Shown one piece after another: positions 21,755 through 32,893 of a DNA stretch of 64,000 nucleotides (positions are counted from its first letter, which is position 1; each line of letters begins with the position of its first letter). Source of the stretch: Chiridota heheva (taxonomy: Eukaryota > Echinodermata > Holothuroidea > Apodida > Chiridotidae); NCBI GenBank assembly GCA_020152595.1, contig JAIGNY010000899.1, positions 2,501 to 66,500 of the forward strand, written 5' to 3'. A program made the position numbers and the translations under genes. The notes beneath the pieces were generated by a model that was given only the letters and a program-made list of their open reading frames with translations, made no database searches and was not told the DNA's origin.

Positions 21755-22680
21755 GATCGCACGCTTTGATGATTTTATCAGACTTTCATGTACACCTCCG
21801 AGGTGGGGTGTGAGTGGCGGTATGAACCGCCATTTGTTACCTTTCCTCGCAGTTAAATCTTGGATCCTTGATTTGTCAAGTGATTGGAATATTTGTTTGA
21901 ATTCACATTCTGCTCCCACAAAATTACCTCCATTGTCGGACAACACTTCCTCAGGTTGTCCCCTTCTACTAACAAATCGGTAGAAAGCATTTAAGAATGT
22001 GTCCGAGTCTAACCCATAGGCTATTTCTAAGTGGACAGCCCTCGTGCTAGGCAGGTGAATAAACATAAATAAGGCTTCATTCGCGCCCTCTCTCTTTCTT
22101 GAACTTTAAGGAAGGGTCCAGCATAATCAACAGCCACTTTATCAAAGGCTCTTAGGCTTGAGGAACTCATTTATTTCCGTGGTAATGGCGCCATTACTTG
22201 TTGCCCTGATTTTGCCTGTTTGTAATTTACAGGTGGCACAATTCCTTTCACAGTCCCGTATTTCTTCCCTTCCATGTACTACCCAATATTGTTTAGATAG
22301 CAGAGCCCAGACATGATTTGTTCCGGCTACATGGTTACCTATTTCATGATACTGTTTCACAATTAACTTGGTCACTTGGTGTTTTCTGGGAAGTATGATG
22401 GAATAAGGCACATCATATGGAGAGTTTCTACCAAACTCAGTCGCCCAGTCATTCTTAGTATTTCGTCTTCATCAAGGTGGGGAAGCAGTGTACTCAACAC
22501 ACTATTGGAGGTAACAACCCCACCTTTCTTCAGACTTTTGATTTCCTCCTTGAAGTTTTCCTTTTGCGCTTGCTTTACAAAACTAAACTCTGCATCTTCT
22601 ACCTCTTCAGATGTCAGTAACCCAACACACCTAGCTTGCTTACAAGAGCGGCAATTATTTACAAATCTGCAAACCTAGGC
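21755..22680 (-). pseudogene. BEL/Pao integrase
   Basis: The upstream part reads NNCRSCKQARCVGLLTSEEV and EDAEFSFVKQAQKENFKEEI, a spacer typical of Pao. The zinc-binding HHCC domain follows (IVKQYHEIGNHVAGTNHVWA then CERNCATCKLQTG) at 22411-22142. The catalytic core is partly kept: [20 protein letters not shown], then SDNGGNFVGAECEF with the second Asp, then PHLGGVHE with the catalytic Glu context. The first Asp region lies in the broken stretch near 22090. Frameshifts occur near 22376 and 22140. Confidence 0.88.
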
Positions 22681-22746
22681 CAGTACTCTGTAAGTTTTGA
22701 CCTGCTGCTAAAACGCGTCGGGTTTAATCTGAAGTTCTTATCTGAT

Positions 22747-23526
22747 TCAAGTGGCAGGTTTGATATCAACATCGTGACTGTATACCGTCTCTCCTGAAAC
22801 ACAAGTGTATACGAACTTGTTGGTTGGCCACTTGTCAGTTTCTTTATTTAGGAACGCTGGACCATGCCACCACTTGTGGTCCTCCTTAAGGTTTTCAACC
22901 GTGCTTCCTCGAGAAGCAACATCTGCCGGGTTTAGTTTGGTTGGCACATATCGCCACTGACTGGGGTTACTTTGGTCCTGTATCTCGCCAATCCGTTCGC
23001 AACCAAAGGTTTGAATGCCCTGCTTCGACCCCTTATCCACTAAAGGACATTTGTGCTATTACATCAAAATATATCTTTCAAATTATGTTTTAGCACTTCT
23101 GTTATGGATTTGGCAAGTTTTAATCCCAACATGGCCCCCAGCAGTTCTAGTCGTGGTATGCTCACAGACTTGAGCGGAGCCACTTTCATTTTAGATGAAA
23201 TAATTTCTACCTCACTTTGACCTTTCTTTTCATATCTAGTATATGCTACTGCTGCATATGCATCCTTTGATGCATCCACAAATACATGAATCTCTGCTGG
23301 TTTTTCTTTGTAAGCAAAATATCCCATGCACCTTGGGACTTCAAGGCCTTCAAGATTTTGTAGCCCGTCTACCCAGTTTCCTACATTTTTTGCAATGTTT
23401 TTATCTATAGTTTCATCCCATGGGGTTCCACATGCCCAAATTTCTTGCATCAACATTTTTGCTGCCGTTACCAACAGGGAAAGGGATCAAAAGGGCCAGA
23501 TATTTTGCTAAGTACAACCCTCTTTG
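22747..23526 (-). pseudogene. BEL/Pao RT thumb and RNase H region
   Basis: The segment at 23474-23064 encodes LMQEIWACGTPWDETIDKNI, EIHVFVDASKDAYAAVAYTR and SIPRLELLGAMLGLKLAKSI, hallmarks of the Pao Peptidase_A17/RNase H-like region. The segment at 23040-22747 adds PSQWRYVPTKLNPADVASRG. The few residues next to the piggyBac site (TKRVVLSKISGPFDP) match the RT continuation, showing that the transposon landed inside this protein. A frameshift separates the two blocks near 23050. Confidence 0.9.
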
Positions 23527-23530
23527 TTAA

Positions 23531-26500
23531 CCCTTTACTTGGCAATTATTGAAATTTTGCTCATAAAAATTATTTTCTTTTATTTATGCATTAAAAACAA
23601 AGAGTTATATGCAATTTCAAAGAAAATTAATTATTTTGACCTAATTAGCTGGGGTTACAATTTGTTGCCATTTGGCAACATTGCCAAGTGACGTCACTTA
23701 AAAAAGTAATTATGCACACGTTCTATGAACCATGTTTACTTGTTGTCAATGCATGGATGGCCTTAATACAGAGTACTAATTATGATGATAAAATGATGTA
23801 AATATGATTATATCAGAATAAACAAATTGAGGCTCCAGATTTTATAATTTGTATTATATGTTTTCACAATAAGGTATGTGAAAAAGGCGATAAAGTTTTA
23901 GTGCAAATTCCAGCAGTGGTTTGTAAACTTATTGGTCTAAATATCAGCGAGAAGTGCTTTACATTTTACACAATTTTTTTTTTAAATTTGATCTGGATGG
24001 TGAATTTGAATACTGAATAAATTGGTTATACTACGTTGTAGAATACAAAGCAAGTATATGATATATTTGATTAGAATACAAGGATATACATAAAATGACA
24101 CAAAGCAGCAAGCAAAACAGAAATGTCTTAGTTAGTATGAAAGTCTTTAAAGCAGTTTCTTTCTCCTGTTAAACAAAGGCACATGCCACATTTGGTACAA
24201 TAAACCCGGGAGTATCCACTTTGACATTTCCTGCAGCGACCTTTTTGTGTGCTCCTTACTTCTGGCCAATGACCGTAGTCATCATAACGCACTCCAGCTC
24301 TTGGTGATGGTGTGAATGGCTTTCTGCCTTTTTGAGATCTCGTCTTCAGAAGGGAGGCTTCTCTTTGGGGCCTCCTGGCTTAGCAGGGGGCTCACAACCT
24401 TGTTTTCATGCACCAGGAATCAGCAATATGCATGATAAACTTCAACAAAGGCATTTGCTTTTTGGTGGGAATATTCCTTTGCTTGCAGTCACGCCGGTAG
24501 AGTGACCAAGCATTGACTTTGCGATGTCCACACAATGCCAAAAATCTTGATGTACCATCTTCTTGTCTTTACATGTATGCGGTACAGAGATATCAACATG
24601 TCGGCGAGGTCCACTCCACCCATTCCTGAGTTATATACCTTTACCATGTTTGGACAAGGTATATCTTTTCTTTGTTTTAGAGGCAGGGCACCATCTTTTC
24701 ACTGGAGTTTTCGGTTCAATTCCAACATAGTTGGATGTCATATGCACAACATTACTGTCATACCATTTGGCTATGATGATACCTGAATTCATGTCAGTCT
24801 TATAGGCCAGGGCCCCTCGTCCCCCTTTAGATAGGTCTTTCTTACTCTTAAGGGCACATCCTTGTAGCCTGTTCGCTCTGATTGTGCCACAAGCTAGAAT
24901 GCCTTCAGCTTTCAGATATAGCATGAGATTGATGGTTGTGAACCAATTATCGAAGAATAATTTGTGACCGGCATTTCGTGGAAGATCTTCGCACAATCTT
25001 GCAACAATCTGCGCCGTTTTTTGGAGTTGACTGTAATCTCTTGCAGAAGGTCTGCTGTCTTTACCAGTGTAGATATAAAAATCGTACATGAAACCTGATG
25101 CTCCAGCTCGGACTAAATTCTTGAAACCCCATTTGACTGGCTTCTTTGGGTTATATTGGCGGATTTTGGTGTACTTGCTTTTGGATGGGATGATTTGCTC
25201 ATCAACAGAATGTTTTTCTTCAGGCTTTATCAGCATGCACTGATTCCGGACACTTTCAACTACAGGTCTAATTTTTGAATAGTTTGTCGTCATTTGCAGC
25301 ATCAAAGGTGAGATTATCTACTACATGAAGGTATCTCCGTAATTTCTCAAAACGTTTAAGGGACATAACATCAGCAATCGGTGGATATCTCAATTCATTT
25401 GACCAGTACAAGGTATACGAGGGCAGGCTTACAATCCCCATTTTCATGTGCATCCCTATGAACTGAAGCATTTCATCTATGTCCACATCTACTGGAGTAC
25501 CACTACTTTGTGTACTGTAGAGGTTTGTATTTTGAACTATGAGATCTGTCAGATTTGTCGTCCAAAACAGTTTGAAGTAGTCAATGGGGCTCATATCGTC
25601 ATCTCTTTCTTCACTGACTTTTTCAAACGCCACTGAAGGCTTTGGAATGTCTTTCTTCCGCCATCTAAATGTTGGTTTCCCTTCATTCTGGTCATTATCG
25701 GCATCAGTTTTGTCTGCAGATGTAGAAGGGGCGATGCTTTCATTATCAGTACTATCACATTCAGTAGCTTCATCATCATCACCATCACTATCATCATCCC
25801 TGTCAGACTCTGCACTCTCAAGGGGAAAGATTTACATCACTGTATTCTTCTTCTCCATCAGTACTAAAATCAGATAGTTCTGATTCATCACCATCTAGAA
25901 CTTGTTGCAGAGCATCATGTGTGGAAAAGTTTTGCTTGGTAGCCATTTGTCTGAAGAAAAAAAAAACACATAAAACTTATTTCAATTATCATATTCATGA
26001 ATTTGTAATTGTAATTTCCATAAGTTTTACCATCATCATAATCATTGTAGTCATCCCCATCATCTTAGTTATCCTTATTATCATAATCATCATCAAAATC
26101 ATTTCATCATGGCATTCGTGACCATCAGCATCACCCTCTACATCACAAACAAAAACAGTATTTCCATCCCCCTTGCCATTGTTGGTACCATCATTTTGTT
26201 TAAGTCTTTACCATCATACTAAAAACGATGCAGCCATTTTTTCCAGCCATCCATCTCATAGATATTTTCCTGTATTGCCCATACAAGTACCTTCATGATC
26301 ATCAAGATTTATTCCACAAACTTAGACGTACCTTTGTATCAATGGAATTAAAATAGATCCATGATCTATTACCACAACTTACTCAATTATTAATCATCAA
26401 CTAGCATGATACTTCACCATAATTTCTTACTCTCTTCTATTTGTTATTCTATTTCCATCTCTTTCTCTATTCTATTCTATCCTTTTTTTTCAAGTAATGA

Positions 26501-27169
26501 ACATTTGAAATCATCGCACATATATGAAAATGTTTAAGAAGCAATTATATCTTGGATTCTTGGGAAGAATTCTTTGCGTATTTGGGTATTTCCATGGAAT
26601 TGGAATCAATAAAGACAATGACTAAGTCATGTAAATTATAGAGAAACTAAGACAAGCAAACCTAAACAGGTCACATGCTTTCAACCCTTGAGTTCAAAAG
26701 GCCACATAATTGCTCCTATTCTTGACAATGTTGACATATGGTAACAAAAAAGGACAGGCTCATCACTACGAATATATACCCCTACTTGGCAATGTTGCCA
26801 TATGGCTACATATTTTTTTGACTTTTAGTTGAGTGATTTTTAAAATCCCTGAAAGGAAAAAGGAAAGGATATTTTAAAAGCAGTACACACCTTGTAGTAT
26901 TCTGAAATATATCCTCGGTGACGCGGTTTTTCTATTATTGGAAAAATCTTGTACAAAAAGTAAGGATGATAGCACTTGTTGACTGTCACTTTTCAGCTTC
27001 TCCCAAGAAATGCTTGGATGTTATATAAAAGATGGCGCTATTGCTAAATATATAATTAGAGATGCCAGGGACACATTGATGGTGTTGAAATTTCTTAGGA
27101 AGAAAATATATGATATTTATAATACATAAAAGTTAATGTTGCCAAATGGCAACATCATCGGATAAAGGG
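23531..27169 (-). mobile_element. piggyBac transposon 2, complete ends
   Basis: The element is flanked by TTAA at 23527-23530 and 27170-27173. It has short terminal inverted repeats starting CCCTTTA at both ends (right end read in reverse), the standard piggyBac arrangement. A palindromic subterminal motif, GTTGCCATTTGGCAAC at 23664-23679, recurs as GTTGCCAAATGGCAAC at 27138-27153. A related TTGGCAATGTTGCCATATGG lies near 26787. These probably bind the transposase (inference). The 3' part holds the transposase on the minus strand. An ATC-rich low-complexity stretch lies at 26010-26115. It splits a BEL/Pao element. Confidence 0.96.
24132..25946 (-). pseudogene. piggyBac transposase 2, nearly intact
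   Basis: From MATKQNFSTHDALQQVLDG at 25946 the protein has an acidic N-terminus. The DDE_Tnp_1_7 core follows: MSPIDYFKLFWTTNLTDLI, then SVDEQIIPSKSK (Asp 1), LFFDNWFTTINLML (Asp 2) and YNSGMGGVDLADML (Asp 3, near 24610). It ends in a Cys-rich tail (CRKCQSGYSRVYCTKCGMC) and a stop at 24132. All three catalytic Asp are present. Lesions are few: frame changes near 25825, 25290, 24630 and around 24400. It is the best-preserved transposase of its family here, but it is not open end to end. Confidence 0.92.
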
Positions 27170-27664
27170 TTAATTTATTTGTAGCGGTATTTTGTTTAGG
27201 CCTCTAAAGACTAACACATCTTGGGCTGCAAGCCAAGTCAGACTTAGTGTTTTCACTGATGGCCATTCACTCTCTGTTAGTTTGAATTCCTTAGCTCTAT
27301 GACCTTCTGGTATTTCTGCTAACACAACTTTAGAGTTGGACAACCACTTCCTGGGACTCATTCCAGCCTTAGACCATAACTCCACAACTCATGATATAAT
27401 TTAATACCCTCTTCATCATTTTTTACTGAATCTTTACAATCATCCATGTATGTACTTTCCAATATTGTTTTCGAAGCTAAGGGATATTTTTCTGCATAAA
27501 TTCTGGCATTTTTTTTGGCTTACAACTTGGGATATGAATGGCGCTGCATTTACCCCAGACACTAACCTATTGAATTCATAGACTTCTGGCTCCCTATCAG
27601 TTTCTAGATCTTGGCACAAAAAATGAAACAAAGGCCTATCTTCTTGCACTAAGAGGATTTGCAA
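27170..27664 (-). pseudogene. BEL/Pao reverse transcriptase fragment
   Basis: The segment at 27664-27440 reads LVQEDRPLFHFLCQDLETDR and EVYEFNRLVSGVNAAPFISQ, matching the fingers/palm part of Pao RT. The segment at 27385-27170 reads LWSKAGMSPRKWLSNSKVVL and WPSVKTLSLTWLAAQDV, the RT continuation. The catalytic YVDD context just after the first block is decayed. The right TTAA of the nested piggyBac ends the frame. Confidence 0.87.
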
Positions 27665-28143
27665 ATATCAAGATAATTTAATGTTAATCACATGTATGCA
27701 ACATGAATATGAATCTATGATTGTTCCAATAAAAAGTTGGATTACTTACTGTATATTAAGTGATTAACTGTAAAAACCTGTAGTGTTTGATTTCTCACAA
27801 GTTGTAAGGACAGCTAGGAGGATAAAGTCAGGTAAAAACATAATAGGGAAATGACAACCAATGAGTTCAAACAATAGTGTGTTACATGGCTTTCAAGTTA
27901 AATAACTACAAGAAGAAAAATTACATCCTGTTGATTTCTGTTAAATTACATTAAACTCTTGAGAAATTGGTAGGTCAAAATCTAAATAAGAATGGACACA
28001 CAAATTACCATTCAAACTTCAGATTATTCAATTAATTTTGGTAAAACTATTTCAACAGAATTGTGTCAGGAGAAAAAAACCTTTAAATGACTACAATTCT
28101 ATTAACAAGAATACAACTTTGTAAACAAAAAAACTTGATTGTG
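27665..28143. other. No gene seen
   Basis: AT-rich sequence between the 5' truncation point of the BEL element and the KDZ-like exon. The missing upstream part of BEL pol and gag is not detectable here. Confidence 0.4.
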
Positions 28144-28920
28144 CTAATCCTCATCAGATGATGGGATATCCCCAATGACATCGAGCAATGCATTTAATTC
28201 AGCATCATCATCATAATCAATATCAAGCTGCTCTGTCTCTTCTCCCTCTTCCACTTCTTCTTCTGCATCACTGTCTGGTCCTTCAGCCGCACCCTCATCT
28301 TCTTCGGCATAGCTTCCAGCCTCTTCAGCATCACTCCCAGCATCATTACCCTCAGCTTCTTCAGCATGTGGCTCATCGGAAGATGACATGGGTTCTTCTA
28401 TTTGCCAGCTAACTCTTAGAAGAGAGTCACCTATGCTGGCAACATTTCCTCCAGAGGTGGCAAAAGTAAAATACTCTTGAAGGCCTTGTGGCATCTAACC
28501 AGCTGACGATTAAGGGATATGACAGCTCTATTTAAGAATGCTAGGTCAGTGCTTTCCACCCCAGTACCTGCCAGTCTGCCCATTAGATGGTCTTTCTTTG
28601 TCTGATAAAGGTGAAGCATGTGACCCATTTCTTCTTTCAGAAGAGCCTGTTCGGCTTTGCTATGTTTCACTTTATGCAGAATGTCAACAAGTTGACGCTT
28701 TAGGTGCAGAGGAACAGTTTGAGTACGACTGGATGTATCTCCCAGACAGTTCCAAAGAGATGAGGAGACATTGAATGCATCATCAACAGAAATCTGGGAA
28801 GGATGCACACTGGAATTGGTCAGAAAGTTCTCCTTATTGTACCTTTCAACTGCCTTCCGCAGATTGCGACTTATGGCATTTACTTGTTTAGATAAGCGCT
28901 TGGCAATCGCTTGGCCATCT
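28144..28920 (-). pseudogene. KDZ-like transposase C-terminal exon
   Basis: An acceptor-like TTTCTCATGACACAG on the minus strand ends near 28921. The frame then reads AIAKRLSKQVNAISRNLRKA, QISVDDAFNVSSSLWNCL, LLKEEMGHMLHLYQ and DLAFLNRAVISLNRQL. The order and spacing resemble the C-terminal helical region of KDZ (Kyakuja-Dileera-Zisupton) transposases. A one-base shift near 28490 moves the reading to an extremely acidic tail (long runs of Glu, Asp, Ala) ending ALLDVIGDIPSSDED at 28144. The match is by pattern only and no catalytic core is visible. A host gene of unknown function is the alternative. Confidence 0.42.
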
Positions 28921-29844
28921 GTGTCATGAGAAAATTAAAGAAATGATAGTGATAATAATGTCAATATGAATTTATAATTTAAAACAAAAGATTATTAGAC
29001 TTGTACTTGAAAGATATTTACACTTATTGTACAGGGCAAATACAAAATAAAAAATTGCTGCCAGCACTTCACCAAGAGAAATACCAGTTAATAACCAGAT
29101 AAGATTAGAGGCTGTGACTAGCTTCCAACACTTGTAGGTTATTTTATTGATCTTGATATGCATTTAAAAGTAACAAACTGTTAGAACAATGCACCATTCG
29201 AGGTGCCATTAATAACCAGCACCATTGTCAACAATCACATTTCTCATCAACATTTGATCACATCCCACACCTTCTCCATTTACTGATGAAATTTCTGGTG
29301 CTAAATGGTCAGAAAACCAATAAATGTCAACATTGAATGAGAGGAGCATTATTGCGAGAGAAGACAAGGGACTGGGAAATCTCTCGATAAATGAAATAAA
29401 TCACAACAATATTTAAAAACACTCGAGTGTAACCCGCAAGGCAAGAGGAAATGAGTTCTCCCCAAACACACCTGGAGGCGAAGCTTGTTGAAAGAGCTAA
29501 AGCCATAGAAGGTTTTATGGGAAACTGCCAAAACTATAGCCAGAGATTGACAAAAGTGGAAGACAACTGCTGAGGATAAAGTCAAATAAGTTAATTATTT
29601 CAAAAGAAAGATAAGAAGCCATAGCAGATAGCTAAAACTTAAAAAGACTTTGATTGTAAAACCTAAACTATTGCTACTACTGAGTAATTGGAATTAAAAA
29701 AAACATAGAATATCCACCAACTTTTCTCCAAGATTTTAGAATTGTTCTTGAATCTATCACAAATGAAACTAAAATTTCACTTATTGTGGAGAAGATGATG
29801 GCTTAAAGAGTGAGAAATACTTTTGAATTCTTCTACCTGCATAA
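28921..29844. other. Probable intronic sequence
   Basis: AT-rich sequence separates the two candidate exons above. No motif-bearing frame was found on either strand. If the two exons are one gene, this is its intron. Confidence 0.35.
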
Positions 29845-30015
29845 CGCTTCTTTAGCAGCAGAATAAACCATCGGTCAGTGGACAAAGCATGTAGTTTGTT
29901 TATCAGTGATTTCCTATTTCGATCCTCATTTTTCGTCAGAGCTGATAAGTACTGATGAGAGCTCTCTGACCATCGCACACTTCTTTGCTCATGAACCTTC
30001 AGTTCAGCATCAAGG
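29845..30015 (-). other. Possible upstream exon of the KDZ-like gene
   Basis: The minus strand has an acceptor (TATCTTTATTCTTTCAG) ending near 30016. About 57 codons follow (LDAELKVHEQRSVRWSESSH, KSLINKLHALSTDRWF) and then a donor-like GCAG/GTAGAA near 29845. It is strongly helical and charged, and it lies upstream of the exon at 28920 in the same orientation. It may belong to the same gene. No motif identifies it. Confidence 0.35.
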
Positions 30016-30296
30016 CTGAAAGAATAAAGATATACCCATGTAACAATACACATTACAGGTAACAATAATAATAGATGTAATCTATATGGCACATTTTCTA
30101 GTTTAAAGAACTAGTCAAATGCACTCTATCACTAACAGACTAGTTCGACTGCCTATGGAAACTCTTTTGTTGGTATTTCTTTACAAAGTCATAAAATGAT
30201 CTACAGTGGAATTATTGGGAGATCAAGCAAGAACAAGTTATTGATGTATAACTGACTGTTTATTAAATGAAATAAAAAGAAAAGAAATGTTTAATA

Positions 30297-30707
30297 TTTT
30301 ATCAATTTAGTCAAGATTGCAGTTCATCATTTTAATGATCATCACAGGAAGGACAGTTAACAATTCTACACAATGGTTGGTGGATGTAGGTGATCACTGT
30401 AACTTTGGCTCTTTTTGATTGTTATTTTTTCAGGTGATTTTCCACCATAAATTCCAACACAAAACAAAAAATACACACTGGATCCAGTCCGGTCCACAGT
30501 AATAAGCATTAAGTGAAAATACATTCAAATATGACTTTAATTTGTAAAACACTGTTTGTCATGGGAGTGACATGAGCAGTTTTGTCATCATCAACTCCAA
30601 GAATCTGACTAATAATAATATATTTTATCAATTTAGTCAAGATTGGATGTATTAGCAACATCACTTGCTTCCAACACAAACAAAATACACACTGGAAGTC
30701 CGGTCCT
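30297..30707. repeat. Pair of short direct repeats
   Basis: TTTATCAATTTAGTCAAGAT occurs near 30298 and again near 30626. A second motif, ACAAAATACACACTGGA followed by GTCCGGTCC, occurs near 30465-30495 and again near 30678-30707. The pairs lie just 3' of the pogo transposase and may be parts of its decayed terminal region. The remainder of 30016-30730 has no gene. Confidence 0.6.
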
Positions 30708-30730
30708 AAGTGCAAATATGACTGGTGTCA

Positions 30731-32039
30731 TCATCTGAATCTCCGATGTCTTTTTTGTTTGGTCTTGTCACTTTGGCCACGATACTCTTGTAGCATATTT
30801 ACCAGAACTTGGTCCAAGTCTCTCGCAATATCCTTCTCACCTCGCTCTCTTTCATTGCTATCTGGTAGTTTAGATAAAACTGCATTTGCATTTAAGGGGA
30901 AAAGACCGATGGTTCTAAAACCAGATTTCAAATTCTTCGCAACATTGGGATTCATTCTATCCCACAAATGCTTCAAAAGAGCTGGCATTTGTTCCTTTGG
31001 GATGCTGCCTTGTTTTCTTGATTCTTTCCTCCATTCATTCAACAAAGCTCTCCTCACAATTTGTATAGGGCGGAACACAGCAACATCCAGTGGCTGTGTT
31101 AGATGAGTAGAATTTGGAGGAAGTGATGTAAAGAAAATATTATTGTCTATTGCAGACTGAACAACTTTTGGTGAGAAATGGGAAAATAGGTTGTCTCCAA
31201 CAAGTAGTTTCTCTCCAGGTTGCTGTTTTGCATGAGGCAGGAAAATTTCAGAAAACCATCTTTCAAAAGTATTCATGTCGAACCACCCTTTGGGCGTAGA
31301 TGCATACTTTGCACCGGATGGTCTCCCATTAGTCCAATTTTCGTAACAGTTCTTGGCCTTATAAACCACAAAAGGTGGAAGGAACTCGCCAGCAGCATTA
31401 CCACAGCACATAAGAGAAAGTGCTATTTTTGAATGTTCATGCACTCTTTCAACCCTTTTGGTTCCTCTTACAACCAAGACCTTCTTTGCTCCCGGATCGT
31501 CTGTAATGTTTGTCTGATCATAATTGTAGACACAATTTGCTGGCAAGTCTTTCGTCTCATTTTGCAGATTACTGAAGTACTCGTTGATATCATTTGTATC
31601 TATCTTGCTCTGCCTCTTTTGATATTGCCAGCAGCTCTTAAGTGTCAAATTATGTCTTTTCATGAAGGACCTAACAAAATCTTCACCAGGCTTATTGTTC
31701 TGAAATCTCGGCTCCTCTCTACCCCGTCTATCCAAATATGATTTTACTAATGTCCTTACACCTAATGGCGATAATGGAAAGCCTCACTTGGTAATTTTAA
31801 ACCAGTGTCTTTACAATAGTTTGCTCCTCTACTTCAAAAAGAACAGGTGGTCTTTTAACTGATCTAGTATAAATACCTTTGATATAATTTTGCAATGTGC
31901 TCCTTTATATGTTGAATGTTCTACTTGCTTGAACTTGTGACATTCTATTCTGAACAGCATTCACTGCAGATTTAATGTCCTCTTTTTTATGTTGCTGATA
32001 GGGTCGCTTTCCTTGACCTTTCTTATATGTTCGTGGCAT
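30731..32039 (-). pseudogene. pogo-type (CENP-B/jerky-like) transposase
   Basis: From an ATG at 32039 the frame gives a basic leader (MPRTYKKGQGKRPYQQHKKE) and an HTH-psq-like region (QNRMSQVQASRTFNI), interrupted by several stops between 31905 and 31740. The 334-residue frame at 31735-30731 is intact. It has FVRSFMKRHNLTLKSCWQYQ (CENP-B-type HTH), YNYDQTNITDDPGAK with Asp 1, LLVGDNLFSHFS with Asp 2, and SLPPNSTHLTQPLDVAVF with Asp 3. This is the DDE_1 superfamily of Tc1/mariner-related pogo elements. Flanking terminal repeats were not identified. The C-terminal half could still fold; the N-terminal DNA-binding half is broken. Confidence 0.92.
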
Positions 32040-32462
32040 TTCGTTGTCACTGTGGAGAGGAAAAAATGAACATGCTTTAATCCTTTACTATTCTTATATC
32101 AATACGATTTCATATTGACTTGAGGCCTACAGATACAAGTGATACATGTATAGGGCCTAATTAGGTTAAATGCAGGCTTGGAGATTAGTGTAAAACATGG
32201 CAAGGCTATTTTTGCAGCCATTGAGGCAATACTAATATAGGGCACATTTCTTTCATTGCACCTACACTGTAGGTTTAGCCTTGACTAGCTGGAAGTCTAG
32301 ATGGGCATCGAGGCAATTATGAAAGGCACGCAAGCAATAGCCTTCGTAGCCTTGTTTAATCCCCAGGCCTCTAAATGTAGAATTTGATGTAAAATTCTAA
32401 TCTAAATTTCTGGCACTCTCAAAAGGTCAGGTTTAATGAACAAAATAAATATTCTACAAATA
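32040..32462. other. No gene seen
   Basis: Sequence between the pogo 5' end and the LTR element. AGGCCTAC-type words occur near 32125 and 32165. No terminus of the pogo element was recognised. Confidence 0.4.
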
Positions 32463-32467
32463 CTCAC

Positions 32468-32676
32468 TGTTATGATATTTTGCCTCTTAGCCCTCTATTT
32501 TCTCAGTAAGCCCGACCTTACAAGGTCAAGGTAAAATACCTTGTTGTACGGATATACAAAAAAAAATACATCGTTCACAAAATAACAATCAATTTGTTTG
32601 CTACCTTTATTCACGAAGTTATCCAGTTATAATCACAATAAATTACTTGTGCATAATGGAAACAATTATCATTTCA
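32468..32676 (+). repeat. 5' LTR of Ty3-type element
   Basis: Begins TGTTATGATATTTTGC and ends CAATTATCATTTCA. It differs from the 3' LTR by only a few substitutions and short indels, pointing to a fairly recent insertion. Confidence 0.96.
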
Positions 32677-32695
32677 TAGTGACCCCGACGTGATC
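32677..32695 (+). promoter_or_regulatory. tRNA-Trp-like primer-binding site
   Basis: TAGTGACCCCGACGTGATC directly follows the LTR. Except for A at position 2 it complements the 3' end of tRNA-Trp (TGGTGACCCCGACGTG), the primer used by the CsRn1/Kabuki lineage of Ty3 elements. The lineage link is from general knowledge. Confidence 0.8.
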
Positions 32696-32893
32696 AAAAA
32701 CGGCAAATTTAAGACCCTACGGAGTACGGACAAAAGATATCTGAGCGAAACGTTAGGACCTACGTCGACTGTTAATTTGAATAATGTAGTTCTGCGAAAA
32801 ACAAAAACGTAAGAGTGCATCATCACTACACTAGCATAGTTGTGGATCTCTGAATTATTTTTAGACGATTATCGGAACAAATTTTTAACAAAC

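Larger units (their letters stand above)
20936..27664 (-). mobile_element. BEL/Pao LTR retrotransposon remnant
   Basis: Minus-strand fragments appear in the correct order for a Pao polyprotein: reverse transcriptase (27664-27170), RT/RNase H region (23526-22747), integrase zinc and core (22680-21755), then the integrase end and DUF5641-type C-terminus (21424-20936). It is interrupted by a 3,639-bp piggyBac at 23531-27169 and a 326-bp MITE at 21427-21752. Gag, protease and both LTRs are absent or unrecognisable. The nesting shows that BEL is the oldest of the three insertions. Confidence 0.9.

Noticed and set aside
25921..26121. Plus-strand hydrophobic 66-codon frame that looks like a membrane segment
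   Set aside because: It is translation of an ATC-rich low-complexity repeat inside the piggyBac element.
28188..28412. Plus-strand Leu/His-rich frame
   Set aside because: It is the antisense of the acidic tail of the KDZ-like exon.
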